In this document: in pieces, positions 17,176-24,833 of the stretch
How the letters are laid out: each line of letters begins with the position of its first letter
Numbering within the stretch: position 1 is the first letter of the stretch
Source of the DNA: a bacterium
GTDB taxonomy: Bacteria > Verrucomicrobiota > Verrucomicrobiia > Limisphaerales > UBA8199
DNA: 40,934 nucleotides
Assembly: GCA_021784555.1 (NCBI GenBank)
Contig: JAJYHY010000025.1
Coordinates: 1 to 40,934 of the forward strand
Direction: 5' to 3'
Notes under the pieces: model-generated
What the model was told of the DNA's origin: nothing
The model's database searches: none
What the model saw: the letters and a program-made list of their open reading frames with translations, nothing else
Position numbers and translations under genes: made by a program

Positions 17176-17733
17176 ATGAGCATCATCACCAAGACCGGCG
17201 ACCAGGGCACGACCTCATTGATGTACAATCGGCGTGTCTCCAAGTCCGACCCGCGGATAGAGGCCTGCGGTGCGGTGGACGAGCTGAGCGCCGCCCTGGG
17301 CCTGGCCCGCTGCGCTTCCCAGCAGCCTCGGGTTGCGGAGGCCATTTTGGGGATTCAACACGACCTCATCGCGTTGATGGGTGAATTGGCTACGTCAGCG
17401 GAAGACCTCGCAAGACACGAACGGGACGGCTACCAGCGTGTGCGTCTGGAACTGACCCAGCGCTTGGAACTGCTGGCCAACGCGACGAGCACCGAGACCG
17501 GCCCCTTCCGTGGCTGGGCTTTGCCGGGGAACAGCCCCGCCGCCGCGGCCCTTGATTTTGCCCGAGCGGTTTGCCGGCGCGCGGAGCGGTCCGTTGTGGC
17601 GCTATGGGAGCAGGGCCTCCTTCAGAACGTCGAGATCCTCAAGTACCTCAATCGCCTCTCGGACCTGCTCTGGCTCCTGGCGCGGAGCGCCGAGGCCCAC
17701 GCCGGCACCAAAAGTCAAACTCAAGAGTCTTGA
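17176..17733 (+). CDS. pduO: PduO-type cob(I)alamin adenosyltransferase
   Basis: 185 residues, normal length. The N-terminal ATP-binding signature is SIITKTGDQGTTSLMYNRRVSK, followed by ACGAVDELSAALGLAR. The conserved C-terminal part is WALPGNSPAAAALDFAR then AVCRRAERSV and LKYLNRLSDLLWLLAR. The enzyme transfers adenosyl from ATP to cob(I)alamin to make coenzyme B12 in the cytoplasm. No other cobalamin gene or diol/ethanolamine operon is near, so it is probably a stand-alone salvage enzyme. Confidence 0.92.
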   Translation: MSIITKTGDQGTTSLMYNRRVSKSDPRIEACGAVDELSAALGLARCASQQPRVAEAILGIQHDLIALMGELATSAEDLARHERDGYQRVRLELTQRLELLANATSTETGPFRGWALPGNSPAAAALDFARAVCRRAERSVVALWEQGLLQNVEILKYLNRLSDLLWLLARSAEAHAGTKSQTQES

Positions 17734-17833
17734 TCTCTTGGAGACTGTGATCTGCCGAATGCCAGTGCTCCGGGCCCCGAGCCAGTTGCCGTCTCCATCC
17801 CCTGGCACCGCTGACTGGTTGCTCAGCGACGTT

Positions 17834-17939
17834 CTCTGTGTGCTTCGCGTCTCTGCGGTTTGTTCAGCGTCACGTTCGACGCTCGGTTTGGGCGCCTTCA
17901 CGATGCGGATCTAACCGCCGAGACGCGAAGCGCACAGAG
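17834..17939. repeat. Inverted repeat downstream of pduO
   Basis: The arm CTCTGTGTGCTTCGCGTCTC (starting 17834) pairs with GAGACGCGAAGCGCACAGAG (ending 17939), separated by about 50 bases. Each arm continues inward to CTGCGGTT/AACCGCCG. It lies between the convergent pduO and RibD-like genes. It may terminate both transcripts; similar CTTCGCGTCTCTGCGG hairpins are, from memory, dispersed in related genomes. Confidence 0.6.
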
Positions 17940-17975
17940 GCATACGGTGGACGAGTCGGCAATCTGTTCAATGGA

Positions 17976-18749
17976 TCAGCCCTCTGTTCCCTGCCTGGCC
18001 CGAAACACCAGAAACATCTCGCCACCCACTTTCTTGGCGGATTGGAGTTGAAGCCTCGCCGCTTTTGCCAAGCTGGCGGCGCCGATGCCATCCGCAAGGG
18101 TAGGGGCCTCGCGTCCGCCCAGGATGACGGGACAGATGGTGACGCGCAGTTCATCAACCAGGCCGGCCTGGAAGAGCGCGTCGTTCAGTTCGCCGCCACC
18201 CTCGCAGACAAGTCGCTTGACTCCACATTTCTTGCGCAGCCACATCAATGCCCGGCGGAGGTTCACCTGGGTTGCACCGCAGACCTTCACTTCGTCAGCC
18301 ACCGTCCTGAGCTTGCGCAGGCGTGACGCACTCGCCTTGCGCGTGGTCAATAAAATGATTGGAGAAAAGCGCCTTTGAAAGACTCTCGCCCTCGGATCGA
18401 CACTGCCCAACCGGCTCACGACCACCCGCAGGTTATACTCCGCCAGCCCCCGCTTGAGACGCGCCTTGCGGAATCGCTCCCGCCCGGGCCCCAAATCCAC
18501 GCGGTCCGAATCCACCGTGCGCGCCCCGGCCATAACGGCGTCGGCGGTGGCGCGCAACGCGAACAACTCGAGCCGGTCCCTGGCGCTGCTAAATGAGCAA
18601 ACACGCCGGTTTTGGTTTGCTATCTTGCCATCCGCGGTCATCGACATATTGACCACCACGTATGGAAGGTCCCTTGCTCCTACTCCTGCTCTTGCTCCGG
18701 TTCCTGCTCTTGCCCTTGCTCTTTGAGTCATCGACATATTGACCACCAT
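17976..18749 (-). CDS. RibD C-terminal-like / dihydrofolate reductase-like reductase
   Basis: About 258 residues from ATG 18749. The true domain begins at YVVVNMSMTADGKIA (the NADPH-binding opening of RibD reductase domains) and continues with ADAVMAGARTVDSDR, LRVVVSRLGSVDP, RLVCEGGGELNDALFQAGLVD and VTICPVILGGREAPTLADG. Family members reduce a ribosylaminopyrimidine intermediate of riboflavin synthesis or related pterin-like substrates; there is no deaminase domain. The start is uncertain because the first 30 codons are a partial tandem duplication of the domain start with a hexanucleotide repeat between the copies (see 18637). It lies just downstream of queA on the same strand. Confidence 0.8.
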   Translation of the reverse strand: MVVNMSMTQRARARAGTGARAGVGARDLPYVVVNMSMTADGKIANQNRRVCSFSSARDRLELFALRATADAVMAGARTVDSDRVDLGPGRERFRKARLKRGLAEYNLRVVVSRLGSVDPRARVFQRRFSPIILLTTRKASASRLRKLRTVADEVKVCGATQVNLRRALMWLRKKCGVKRLVCEGGGELNDALFQAGLVDELRVTICPVILGGREAPTLADGIGAASLAKAARLQLQSAKKVGGEMFLVFRARQGTEG

Positions 18750-18750
18750 G
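18637..18750. repeat. 90-bp in-frame partial duplication with hexanucleotide microsatellite
   Basis: The 22-mer beginning GTCATCGACATATTGACCAC occurs at 18637 and again at 18727, a 90-base (30-codon) period. It duplicates the VVNMSMT start of the RibD-like protein. Between the copies are eight imperfect hexamers (18676-18723: GCTCCT, ACTCCT, GCTCTT, GCTCCG, GTTCCT, GCTCTT, GCCCTT, GCTCTT) coding for a run of Arg/Ala/Gly residues. Because the period is six, copy-number change would keep the frame. Confidence 0.8.
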
Positions 18751-18756
18751 TGCTTC

Positions 18757-18831
18757 GGGGCCGGCCCTTCACCTCTTTCCATCACTTCGCCCCCACTCCT
18801 GCGGAAAATTCCAGGACTGGCCCCGCGCCTG
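18757..18831. repeat. Palindromic element copy 3 (degenerate)
   Basis: It aligns along its length with the 18955/19060 copies: GGGGCCGGCCCTTCACCTCT in place of GGGGTCAGTCCTGCACCTTT, CCATCACTTCGCC in place of TGCCACTTCGCC, and GCGGAAAATTCCAGGACTGG in place of GCGGAAAAAGTGAGGACTGA. It lies in the gap between queA and the RibD-like gene. Confidence 0.7.
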
Positions 18832-18836
18832 TCCGT

Positions 18837-20240
18837 TCACAAAATGAGCATCGCATCGCCATAACTGAAAAATCGGTATCGCTGCCGAATCGCCTCGCGG
18901 TAGGCGGCCAGGACCGTCTCCCGCCCCCGCACACTCTTCGGAGCGGCAAACGGCATCGGGGTCAGTCCTGCACCTTTTTCTGCCACTTCGCCTTCCCTCC
19001 TCGCGGAAAAAGTGAGGACTGACCCCGCGCCCCGATCACTCCTTTGCGCGGCGAACGGCGTCGGGGTCAGTCCTGCACCTTTTTCTGCCACTTCGCCTTC
19101 CATCCCCGCGGAAAAAGTGAGGACTGACCCCGCGCCCCGATCACTCCTTTGCGCGGCAAACGCGCTGACCAGCATTAACAACGTGGAGCGCGGCAGATGG
19201 AAATTCGTTACCAGCCCATCCACCGCCTTGAACTCGAACGGGGGATAAATGAACATCCGTGTCCGCCCGGAAGCAGGGCAGGGGAATGGCCCGGGGCCAG
19301 CCGCGAGGCTTTCCAGGACCCTGACCGTTGTGGTTCCCACGGCAATGACCCGTCCCCCGCGGCGCCTGGTCGCCCGGATTTTGGCGGCGGTTTCCTGGCT
19401 CAACTCATAACGCTCCTCGTGCATCGGATGCGCCGCAATGTTTTCCGTCTTCACGGGAGCGAACGTCGCCAGGCCGACATGAAGCGTCACGAATGCGATC
19501 TCCACACCAAGCGAACGAATCCCGGCCATGAGCGGTTCGGTGAAATGAAGCCCGGCCGTCGGCGCCGCCACCGAGCCGGCCACGCGCGCGTACACCGTCT
19601 GATACCGTTCCCGGTCTTGCTCTGAAGACCCACTCGCGTTTCGCTCAATATAGGGGGGCAGGGGAACTTCACCCAACTCGGCCAGCAGCGTCGGGGTTAG
19701 TCCCGCACCCGCGGCGGCCGAGTCTCCTCGGGCGGCGTCTCGTGAGAGCGCCGATTCCTGGCTGCCGCTCCGGCAGGGCAGGGGAGCAGCGCCGTGTTCC
19801 GGGTCAACCGCAATCTGCTGAAACCCGCCAAACCGCAAGAGGCGATGGCCTTCGCTATTGGTCGCGATGACGCTGGCATAAATCCCGCTGGCTCGCTTGT
19901 CCCGCCGCAGGACTTCTATCCGCGTCCCGACGCGCGCGCGCTTGCCGGGTCGCAGCATGGCCCACCACTCATTGGGGGCGGGCTCCTCCAAGAGAAGGAT
20001 TTCGAACCTCCCACCCGTTCCGACGTTCACGCCCCGGAGCCGGGCCGGTATCACGCGCGAATCGTTGAGGACCAGCAAATCGCCTGCCCGGAGATACTCG
20101 GGCAGGTCGCGAAACCTCTGGTGTGAAATCTCGCCCGAATCGCGCCGCAATACCAGCAGTCGCGATTGATCCCGCTCTCTCGCCGGTTGCTGCGCAATCA
20201 ACTCCTGGGGCAACTCATAATCAAAATCCGTGGTCCGCAT
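18837..20240 (-). CDS. queA: S-adenosylmethionine:tRNA ribosyltransferase-isomerase with in-frame insertions
   Basis: 467 residues from ATG 20240 (MRTTDFDYELPQELIAQ, the canonical QueA start; a start at 20267 would add nine residues). Conserved blocks include RDQSRLLVLRRDSGEI, GDLLVLNDSRVIPARL, VPLPPYIER, YQTVYARVAGSVAAPTAGLHFT, FVTLHVGLATFAPV and the end RYRFFSYGDAMLIL. QueA makes epoxyqueuosine in tRNA from the preQ1 base using the ribosyl part of SAM. The family length is about 340-360; the excess is accounted for by two tandem 35-residue insertions before the last 35 residues, a Ser/Ala-rich insertion before LLAELGEVPLPPYIER, and smaller Pro/Gly-rich loops. The reading frame is intact throughout. 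Confidence 0.92.
   Translation of the reverse strand: MRTTDFDYELPQELIAQQPARERDQSRLLVLRRDSGEISHQRFRDLPEYLRAGDLLVLNDSRVIPARLRGVNVGTGGRFEILLLEEPAPNEWWAMLRPGKRARVGTRIEVLRRDKRASGIYASVIATNSEGHRLLRFGGFQQIAVDPEHGAAPLPCRSGSQESALSRDAARGDSAAAGAGLTPTLLAELGEVPLPPYIERNASGSSEQDRERYQTVYARVAGSVAAPTAGLHFTEPLMAGIRSLGVEIAFVTLHVGLATFAPVKTENIAAHPMHEERYELSQETAAKIRATRRRGGRVIAVGTTTVRVLESLAAGPGPFPCPASGRTRMFIYPPFEFKAVDGLVTNFHLPRSTLLMLVSAFAAQRSDRGAGSVLTFSAGMEGEVAEKGAGLTPTPFAAQRSDRGAGSVLTFSARREGEVAEKGAGLTPMPFAAPKSVRGRETVLAAYREAIRQRYRFFSYGDAMLIL
18955..19164. repeat. Palindromic element copies 4 and 5, tandem 105-bp units inside queA
   Basis: Two units (18955-19059 and 19060-19164) are nearly identical. Each holds a 75-bp stem-loop (GGGGTCAGTCCTGCACCTTT ... 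AAAGTGAGGACTGACCCC) plus a 30-bp linker. 105 bp is 35 codons, so queA stays in frame. Each unit encodes a peptide running from FAAQRSDRGAGSVLTFSA to EVAEKGAGLTP. The linker peptide FAAQRSDRG resembles the adjacent host sequence FAAPKSVRG, so each insertion appears to be accompanied by a copy of its target flank. Confidence 0.9.
19680..19790. repeat. Probable degenerate palindromic element in mid-queA
   Basis: The sequence GTCGGGGTTAGTCCCGCACC (19690-19709) matches the left arm of the family. It encodes GAGLTPT on the queA strand, as in the tandem copies. No clear right arm is found; the neighbouring Ser/Ala-rich codons (SGSQESALSRDAARGDSAAA) are an insertion relative to ordinary QueA proteins. 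Confidence 0.5.
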
Positions 20241-20743
20241 GTCCGCCGTGTGAAGGGACCTTGCCATTGAACTCGGTCATCTTGCCGGATACAAATTCCG
20301 CCTCCAGCGAAGGTCTTCCGTTGTTGGCGCACTCATGTATCAATAGCGCAAGAATCCAGTTCCGTTTCAAGCCCTTTTGTTTATGCCGGGAGCCGGCTGC
20401 GCTTGAACAGAAGCCTCGAAAACAGGGCCGGGCGGTTCTATCAGGCGACAAGCCGCGTCACTTGCGTGATTCTGCGCCGGGTTCCATAATGCATGGCGGA
20501 TTAGCGGAGCTGGACCTCCGCGAGGGATCGGGGCAGGGGAGGGAAGGGGAGCGCGCCCCCCTGTTTGACCCGTTAACTCGTTAGGGCCGTTGATGGTCAA
20601 GGACTTACGCCCGGCCAAAGCCGTTAGCGGAGGTACACGGAGTGGGAAGAATGAGAGGGATCGGAAGGATGAGGAGCATGAGGGTGCGGTCGGAGGGCAG
20701 CGGGACGTGGCGGAAAGCAGGCCGAACTTGCGCTGGCGGCCCC
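20241..20743. other. Intergenic region, no gene recognised
   Basis: About 500 bp between queA and a DUF6429-like gene. Frames exist on both strands but show low-complexity Arg/Pro composition and no family resemblance. It marks the boundary between housekeeping genes and the accessory island. Confidence 0.4.
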
Positions 20744-21046
20744 TCAATCGCACAAGAGCTTTTCGAAGAGTTGCCGCGCGCGTTCCTGGCCTGATTTGGT
20801 CAGCACCACGGACTTGGCCTTGCTGACGGGGTCGCCAATGAATCCCTTTTCGTGCAGCCGCGTCAGTGCGTCCCAGTCGTGCCCTTTCCAGGCGCGCACG
20901 GAGGCGAATTCGTCGCGTCCGTCGGAGAAACTGGTCAGGTGCAACAAGGCGAGGACGGCGTCATCTATTTTGTCATGGTTCGGTTTCACTTTAGGTTGGT
21001 TTGGCGCGGCCTGGCGGTCGCCGCTTTCACTGGCGATGGTCTTCAT
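20744..21046 (-). CDS. DUF6429-like small protein (copy 2)
   Basis: 100 residues. The last 75 match the second copy at 25049: KIDDAVLALLHLTSF, RAWKGHDWDALTRLHEKGFIGDP, KSVVLTKSGQERARQLFEKL. From memory this is the DUF6429 family, a small winged-helix-like domain of unknown function that is widespread next to mobile genes. The 20-residue Asn/Pro/Lys-rich head is not shared with the other copy. Assignment to the family is by recognised motifs, not by a search. Confidence 0.7.
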   Translation of the reverse strand: MKTIASESGDRQAAPNQPKVKPNHDKIDDAVLALLHLTSFSDGRDEFASVRAWKGHDWDALTRLHEKGFIGDPVSKAKSVVLTKSGQERARQLFEKLLCD

Positions 21047-21558
21047 CTACTCAGGCTGGTGGGGAGGTCGTCACAATAGAACTCAACATAGGCGTATTCG
21101 CCCGGAGACAGGGCGCCGTGTGACGCAACACCGGGCGCGGCAAGGACATGGACGCAACGCACCTCACGCTGCGCAATTTCAGGGCACAAGGTATGGAATG
21201 GGGTCATGGCCATTATCGCTGCATCCAGATTACACGGGACGCGGGCGGAATCCAAGCGGGGATTTTGGAGATCGGGAGTGGCACACGGCCAATGACGAAC
21301 TCATCGTAAAGCGGTGGAAATCAAGGGTATCGTGGCGCAGGTTGCAAATCGGCGCTACGAGTTTGTCACTGGCGGCGGGCACCGGCAAGCCGCCGCCGAT
21401 GGTCGGAAATTGCGACCGCCTTGCTCTTGCTCATGATCCTGCTCCCCCGGAGCAACTCAGACAGCAAGGGTAAGAACATGAGCAAGAGACAGGGAATCAC
21501 CCCCTAATTCAATGGCAGTGGTGGCGGGGAGGGGGTTCTCATGGGATTTAGCATAGGC
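21047..21558. other. Degraded region without a supported gene
   Basis: About 510 bp. Short plus-strand frames (for example from 21149, MDATHLTLRNFRAQGMEWGH, ending after about 50 codons) look like gene debris but match nothing I recognise. A GCTCTTGCTC stretch near 21423 resembles the hexamers in the RibD-like gene. Confidence 0.35.
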
Positions 21559-22178
21559 TCAAGCGCGCAACAAGCTTTCGGGCAGCGCGGCCAACTCGGA
21601 CTGGCTTCCATCCGGCTGCCAGGCCACACGACCGCCCGGCAACACGCTCACGATGACGCCCCGAGCTGACCCGCGGAGCGTTTTGACGCGACCTCCCGGC
21701 TTGAAATCGGCGGATTGAAACAGGCTCTCGACGATTTCCACCATCGCCTCGCGGTCCAGCACCCCGGCGACGTAGTGGGCAATGGCCGGAGCAACTTCCC
21801 GTTTGCGGCCCGGGGAAAGGTCGCTAAACAGAGCGAACGACAACTCCCGCCCGAGGGTGGCAAACGTGTTGCCGTTGAAGAAAAGGAAGGGAGCCTTGCG
21901 ATGAAAGGCGCGAAGACCATCCAGGGTTTCCGCCAGTGTCAGGACTTGTCCTTTGAGCCTTTCCCATTCCCGCGCGCACGCGCTTCCAGTTTCCGAGTTA
22001 ATTCCATGCTGTGCTCGACCTCTTTCGCACGCTCCTCGATTGACGCCGACAACAGACTGCCAGTCCCAGTTCTTGACAAAAGCGGCTCGGGCTTGAAACG
22101 GTGAACCGATTCCTCCGCCGCCTGGCGAAGATCGTCCGCCGTCAGGTGCTCCAGCAGGTCCAATCTCAGTTTCATCAT
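21559..22178 (-). pseudogene. Uncharacterised island protein, frameshifted
   Basis: Two overlapping frames look like one protein of about 205 residues. The first (from ATG 22178) gives MKLRLDLLEHLTADDLRQAA and a coiled-coil-like helix, ERAKEVEHSMELTRKLEARA. The second has no usable start and resumes as REWERLKGQVLTLAETLDGL, then FLFFNGNTFATLGRELSFAL, VAPAIAHYVAGVLDREAMVE, SADFKPGGRVKTLRGSARGV and a C-terminal SH3-like beta piece. The switch falls in an alternating GC run (GCGCGTGCGCGCGGGAA, near 21978-21995), where a two-base difference restores a single frame. Function unknown. Confidence 0.55.
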
Positions 22179-22207
22179 TCATAGATTACCACCCCCAGGA
22201 TGGCAAC

Positions 22208-22552
22208 TCAAGCCCGCATCTTACCGAGTTTGAGCCGGAAACAGGTCTCGTCAAAGCTCTCGTATTCCTCGACCCTGATGGCGTAATCCCGCCCGCCGAT
22301 GTTCCAGTCCATCGTTCCTTCGGCCCGGTTCTCCAGTCCGGCCCGCCGCACGATCAGTTCGAAGAGTCGATCTTCCAACTCGCTATCCTTGAGAATCGTT
22401 CCCGAGCCGCTGCCGGCGCGGAGAAAACAGATCTCCAACCCTTCCGGAACGCGTTCCAGTTCGATGGTGTCCGCCCCCGCTCTGGCCGCCTGGTCCAGGA
22501 GCTCGTTGAGGTAAGCGGCCGCTCGTTCGTCGTCATGTCTCTTGTCGCTCAT
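22208..22552 (-). CDS. Small protein resembling the GspE/PilB N-terminal domain, no ATPase (copy 1)
   Basis: 114 residues. The pattern AAYLNELLDQAARAGADTIE then LERVPEGLEICFLRAGSGSG resembles the regulatory N-terminal domain of type II secretion/pilus ATPases (LL..A...GASDIHIEP...G..VR.R.DG). No Walker motifs follow; it ends after FDETCFRLKLGKMRA. A second, truncated copy begins at 24161. The next gene downstream is the frameshifted 21559-22178 protein, 29 bp away. Function unknown; the GspE resemblance is weak. Confidence 0.6.
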   Translation of the reverse strand: MSDKRHDDERAAAYLNELLDQAARAGADTIELERVPEGLEICFLRAGSGSGTILKDSELEDRLFELIVRRAGLENRAEGTMDWNIGGRDYAIRVEEYESFDETCFRLKLGKMRA

Positions 22553-22570
22553 GTTGTTGAAATTCGACGG

Positions 22571-23088
22571 TCATGGAGAGGGTTGGGGTCCTTGATCAAC
22601 CAAGCGGGACAGTCCGGTTCGTCCCGACCATAGGAGCGGGCTAATGCCCGCAACGCTAAGTCGGCCCGCTCGCGGTTTTCCTTCTCGAGGTTTCATGAGA
22701 CTTAATCTACTGCGGGCGGGGTGGAAGGGAAATGAAGAAGGGATTGTACGGGGTGGGCTGGGCCCGGGCGTGGCCGTCATCGCCGCGTTGAGCATCGCGG
22801 CCACCTGCGGCCAATGCGCCGCGTGATGGCCATGGAGATAATCCCGGTTCAGGACGAGCTTGGCCGAGCTGGGCCACCACTCGGCGATAAAGCTGGGTTG
22901 CTCGAACAGCCAGTGATGTCCGCCGTTAAGCACCCGCAGCGAGCACCCGCGCCGCTCGGCCCAGGCGCGGGCTTCGTCCTCCTGCCGGGCGGTGCGGTCC
23001 ATCCGGCGCTCGCGTCGCTGCCGCTTGTAGTCGTCGGGCGTAAGCGTTGGGCGCCGGCGCCGTCGTCGTTGAGTTTGAGGCTGATCAT
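22571..23088 (-). pseudogene. Fused remnant: start of the UPF0175-like gene joined to the RRERRMDR-family gene (copy 2)
   Basis: ATG 23088 gives MISLKLNDDG, the same start as the intact gene at 26009 (MINLELNDDG). Eleven codons later the sequence becomes, in another frame, the second family: RPTLTPDDYKRQRRERRMDR, RAWAERRGCSLRVLNGGHHW and EWWPSSAKLVLNRDYLHGHH. This parallels the intact gene at 25227-25679. About 300 bp separating the two genes in the other copy has been deleted. The start codon overlaps the stop of the preceding csb2 fragment as ATGA. The tail ends in unrelated sequence containing a GCGGGC-TAAT-GCCCGC hairpin (22636-22651). Confidence 0.65.
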
Positions 23089-24161
23089 GATGTCGGCCGC
23101 TGGCCGTGAATCTGCGGCGCTGGGACGAACAGCCCGAGGCCGAAGTGGCATGAATGGCCGAAAGCCGGAAATCGAAGTGTGACGGGGTCGTCAAATTCAA
23201 CCTCAAAAAACAAGCCGACCCGGCGTTCGTGTTTTCGGCCCATGTCACTGCCGTTTCGATGCACGGCGATGGCAACAGCGTCCTTGGACGCCCCTTCATC
23301 TGATCCTGGAGCGCGGACAACGTCCCATGAAGGCAGGGGTGGCATGGATTCCAGGCGCGACACGGCGCCGTTCTTCTCACCTTGGCGCCACACAAGGCCA
23401 CCAGTCGCAACGCCGGCTGCCCTGAGGCACTCAATCAACTGGCGCTCGGGCCGGTCCTTTTCCTTGAGCGTCACCTTGCCGCGCTGACGCCGGTAGAAGT
23501 AGCGGGGCGGCACGAATGGGCTGGCGCTACGCCAGACTTTCGACGAGGTCCTGCCGGTGGCGAAAGGCGCGTCGCTTGGCGCCTCCCTGGAGAGCGCGGT
23601 CAGGATGGGGCGCACTGGGTATCTGCCGCTGCCCCAGTCGAGCCGGTTGACGCGGAGCAGGATTTCGATTTCCGCCTGCGTGAAGCCATAGGGACACCAG
23701 ATGTGGAGGTCGCTCAAGGAGCCGCGCGAGTTGCCACGCTGCGCCATCGGCAGGTAGAAGGCGTGCTGATGGTCGCCGACGGCATCGGCGGGGCGGTCCT
23801 TCGCGTGACCGAGCAGCGCGAAGCTCGGCCCGACATCCCCGCAACGCTTGCAAAAATGGTTCGTGGCGGCGGCGCGGAATTGCTCCCTGAGCGGCACGAT
23901 GAATTTCGGTTGAATTAGAATGCGGGACGGCAGAGAGAAGCAGAGATAGTGGGCCATTTTCGGCCCGGCGGAGAGCGCGCTCTCCCATGCCGCGTCCTTG
24001 AGCAGCCTCCCAGATCCACAACCAGACTTCAGAAGGCCAATCTTCAGTCCTTCGGAGATGCGCTTCAGTTCCACCGTATCGGCCCCCGCCCTGGCGGCCT
24101 CGTCCAAAAGGTCGATCAGGTAGGTGTTTGCTCGTTCATCGCCAGGCTCGTTGTTGCTCAT
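23085..24161 (-). pseudogene. csb2: Chimeric ORF: GspE-N-like protein head joined to the C-terminal half of a second Csb2 (Cas5-Cas6)
   Basis: From ATG 24161, residues 1-57 (DERANTYLIDLLDEAARAGA ... GRLLKDA) are a copy of the 22208-22552 protein. From about 23990 onward the frame is a type I-U/I-G Csb2 C-terminal half: AVGDHQHAFYLPMAQ (the GHxHAxxLP-type stretch), LDWGSGRYPVRPILTAL, VWRSASPFVPPRYFYRRQRG and the terminal FGHSCHFGLGLFVP. About 200 N-terminal residues of Csb2 are missing. This Csb2 belongs to a different branch from the intact one at 26587 (VPPR motif here; SPVVLPGHDDP there), so it is a relic of a second system. Confidence 0.75.
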
Positions 24162-24184
24162 AGAGCCGATGGTTTTGTGGGGTA

Positions 24185-24241
24185 TCAAGTATCGGGTGCT
24201 GGCGCCGCCGGCAGGAACAGCCCCAGGCCGCTCACGAGGGC
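24185..24241 (-). pseudogene. Csb2 C-terminal tail relic 2
   Basis: A short frame ending at TGA 24185 reads ALVSGLGLFLPAAPAPDT. GLGLFLP is the signature last strand of Csb2, as in the two longer copies. It overlaps the end of the PemK/MazF-like toxin gene and stops 24 bp before the next small gene. Confidence 0.5.
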
Positions 24242-24588
24242 AATAGACCGGCCTCCCGCCGGAGGTAAAGGGTCAGCCGATCCATTATGCGGAGGTAACG
24301 GGCGGGGCTGATGGTCCCTATCTGGCCTTTGATTCCACTCAGAGGTACGGCCGCCAAATACCCCGCCCGAACGACGGAGGCCGTGACCAGACCCGATCCC
24401 GCGAAGTCTTCGTCGCCTGGCTGGATCAGGTCATCGAGGTCAGCCACCAGGAACCGCAATTGGCTGCTCACCCCGCAAACCAGGACATCCCTGAAGGGCG
24501 GCAGACGCAACAGCACCAGGGCCGGGCGGTTTTTTCGCAGGCCGTCGGCCTGCGGGAGCGGAGTAACCACCAGGCTACCGGGGTTCAT
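24232..24588 (-). CDS. PemK/MazF-like toxin
   Basis: 118 residues. The pattern matches the PemK/MazF endoribonuclease fold: GSLVVTPLPQADG then RKNRPALVLLRLPPFRDVLVCGVSSQ, AGSGLVTASVVRAGYLAAVP and IKGQIGTISPARY. Such toxins cut mRNA and are neutralised by the partner encoded just upstream. The ATG lies inside the antitoxin's last codons (14-nt overlap), indicating translational coupling. Assignment by motif. Confidence 0.75.
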   Translation of the reverse strand: MNPGSLVVTPLPQADGLRKNRPALVLLRLPPFRDVLVCGVSSQLRFLVADLDDLIQPGDEDFAGSGLVTASVVRAGYLAAVPLSGIKGQIGTISPARYLRIMDRLTLYLRREAGLLPS

Positions 24589-24814
24589 AGTGCGGGTTGG
24601 GTTCCTTGATCAATGAGTCCGGATAGTCCGGCTCCTCTGGACCATAGGCGAAGGCCAAACCACGCAGGGCAAGCTCAGCCCACTCGCGATGCTCATTTTC
24701 AAGCTCGTCCGGCAGCACCGTCACCAGCAGCCGTGCGTTTTTGGGCAGCGGATAGTCTTCTTGAAGCTGAATCTTTTGGCCATCAAACCTGGCTGAGAGT
24801 GTCACTGTCTTCAT
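24575..24814 (-). CDS. Antitoxin partner of the PemK/MazF-like toxin
   Basis: 79 residues. It opens MKTVTLSARFDGQKIQLQED, then NARLLVTVLPDE and AELALRGLAFAYGPEEPDYPDSL, and ends IKEPNPHYEPR. The N-terminal beta segment resembles swapped-hairpin antitoxins, and the acidic C-terminus with EPDYPDSLIKEPNP is the typical toxin-wrapping tail. It is first in a two-gene operon. Antitoxins of this type usually autorepress, but I see no clear operator. Confidence 0.7.
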   Translation of the reverse strand: MKTVTLSARFDGQKIQLQEDYPLPKNARLLVTVLPDELENEHREWAELALRGLAFAYGPEEPDYPDSLIKEPNPHYEPR

Positions 24815-24833
24815 GGCATTTCTTTAGCACAAA

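Noticed and set aside
21149-21470. Short plus-strand frames upstream of DUF6429 copy 2
   Set aside because: Three frames each look coding for only 30-50 codons; no consistent protein could be assembled, so the stretch is described as debris.
24100-24185. Considered the GLGLFLP motif near 24210 as just part of the toxin gene
   Set aside because: It is in a different frame from the toxin and precedes the next gene as the other Csb2 tails do, so it was kept as a low-confidence relic; the match itself is short and could be chance.
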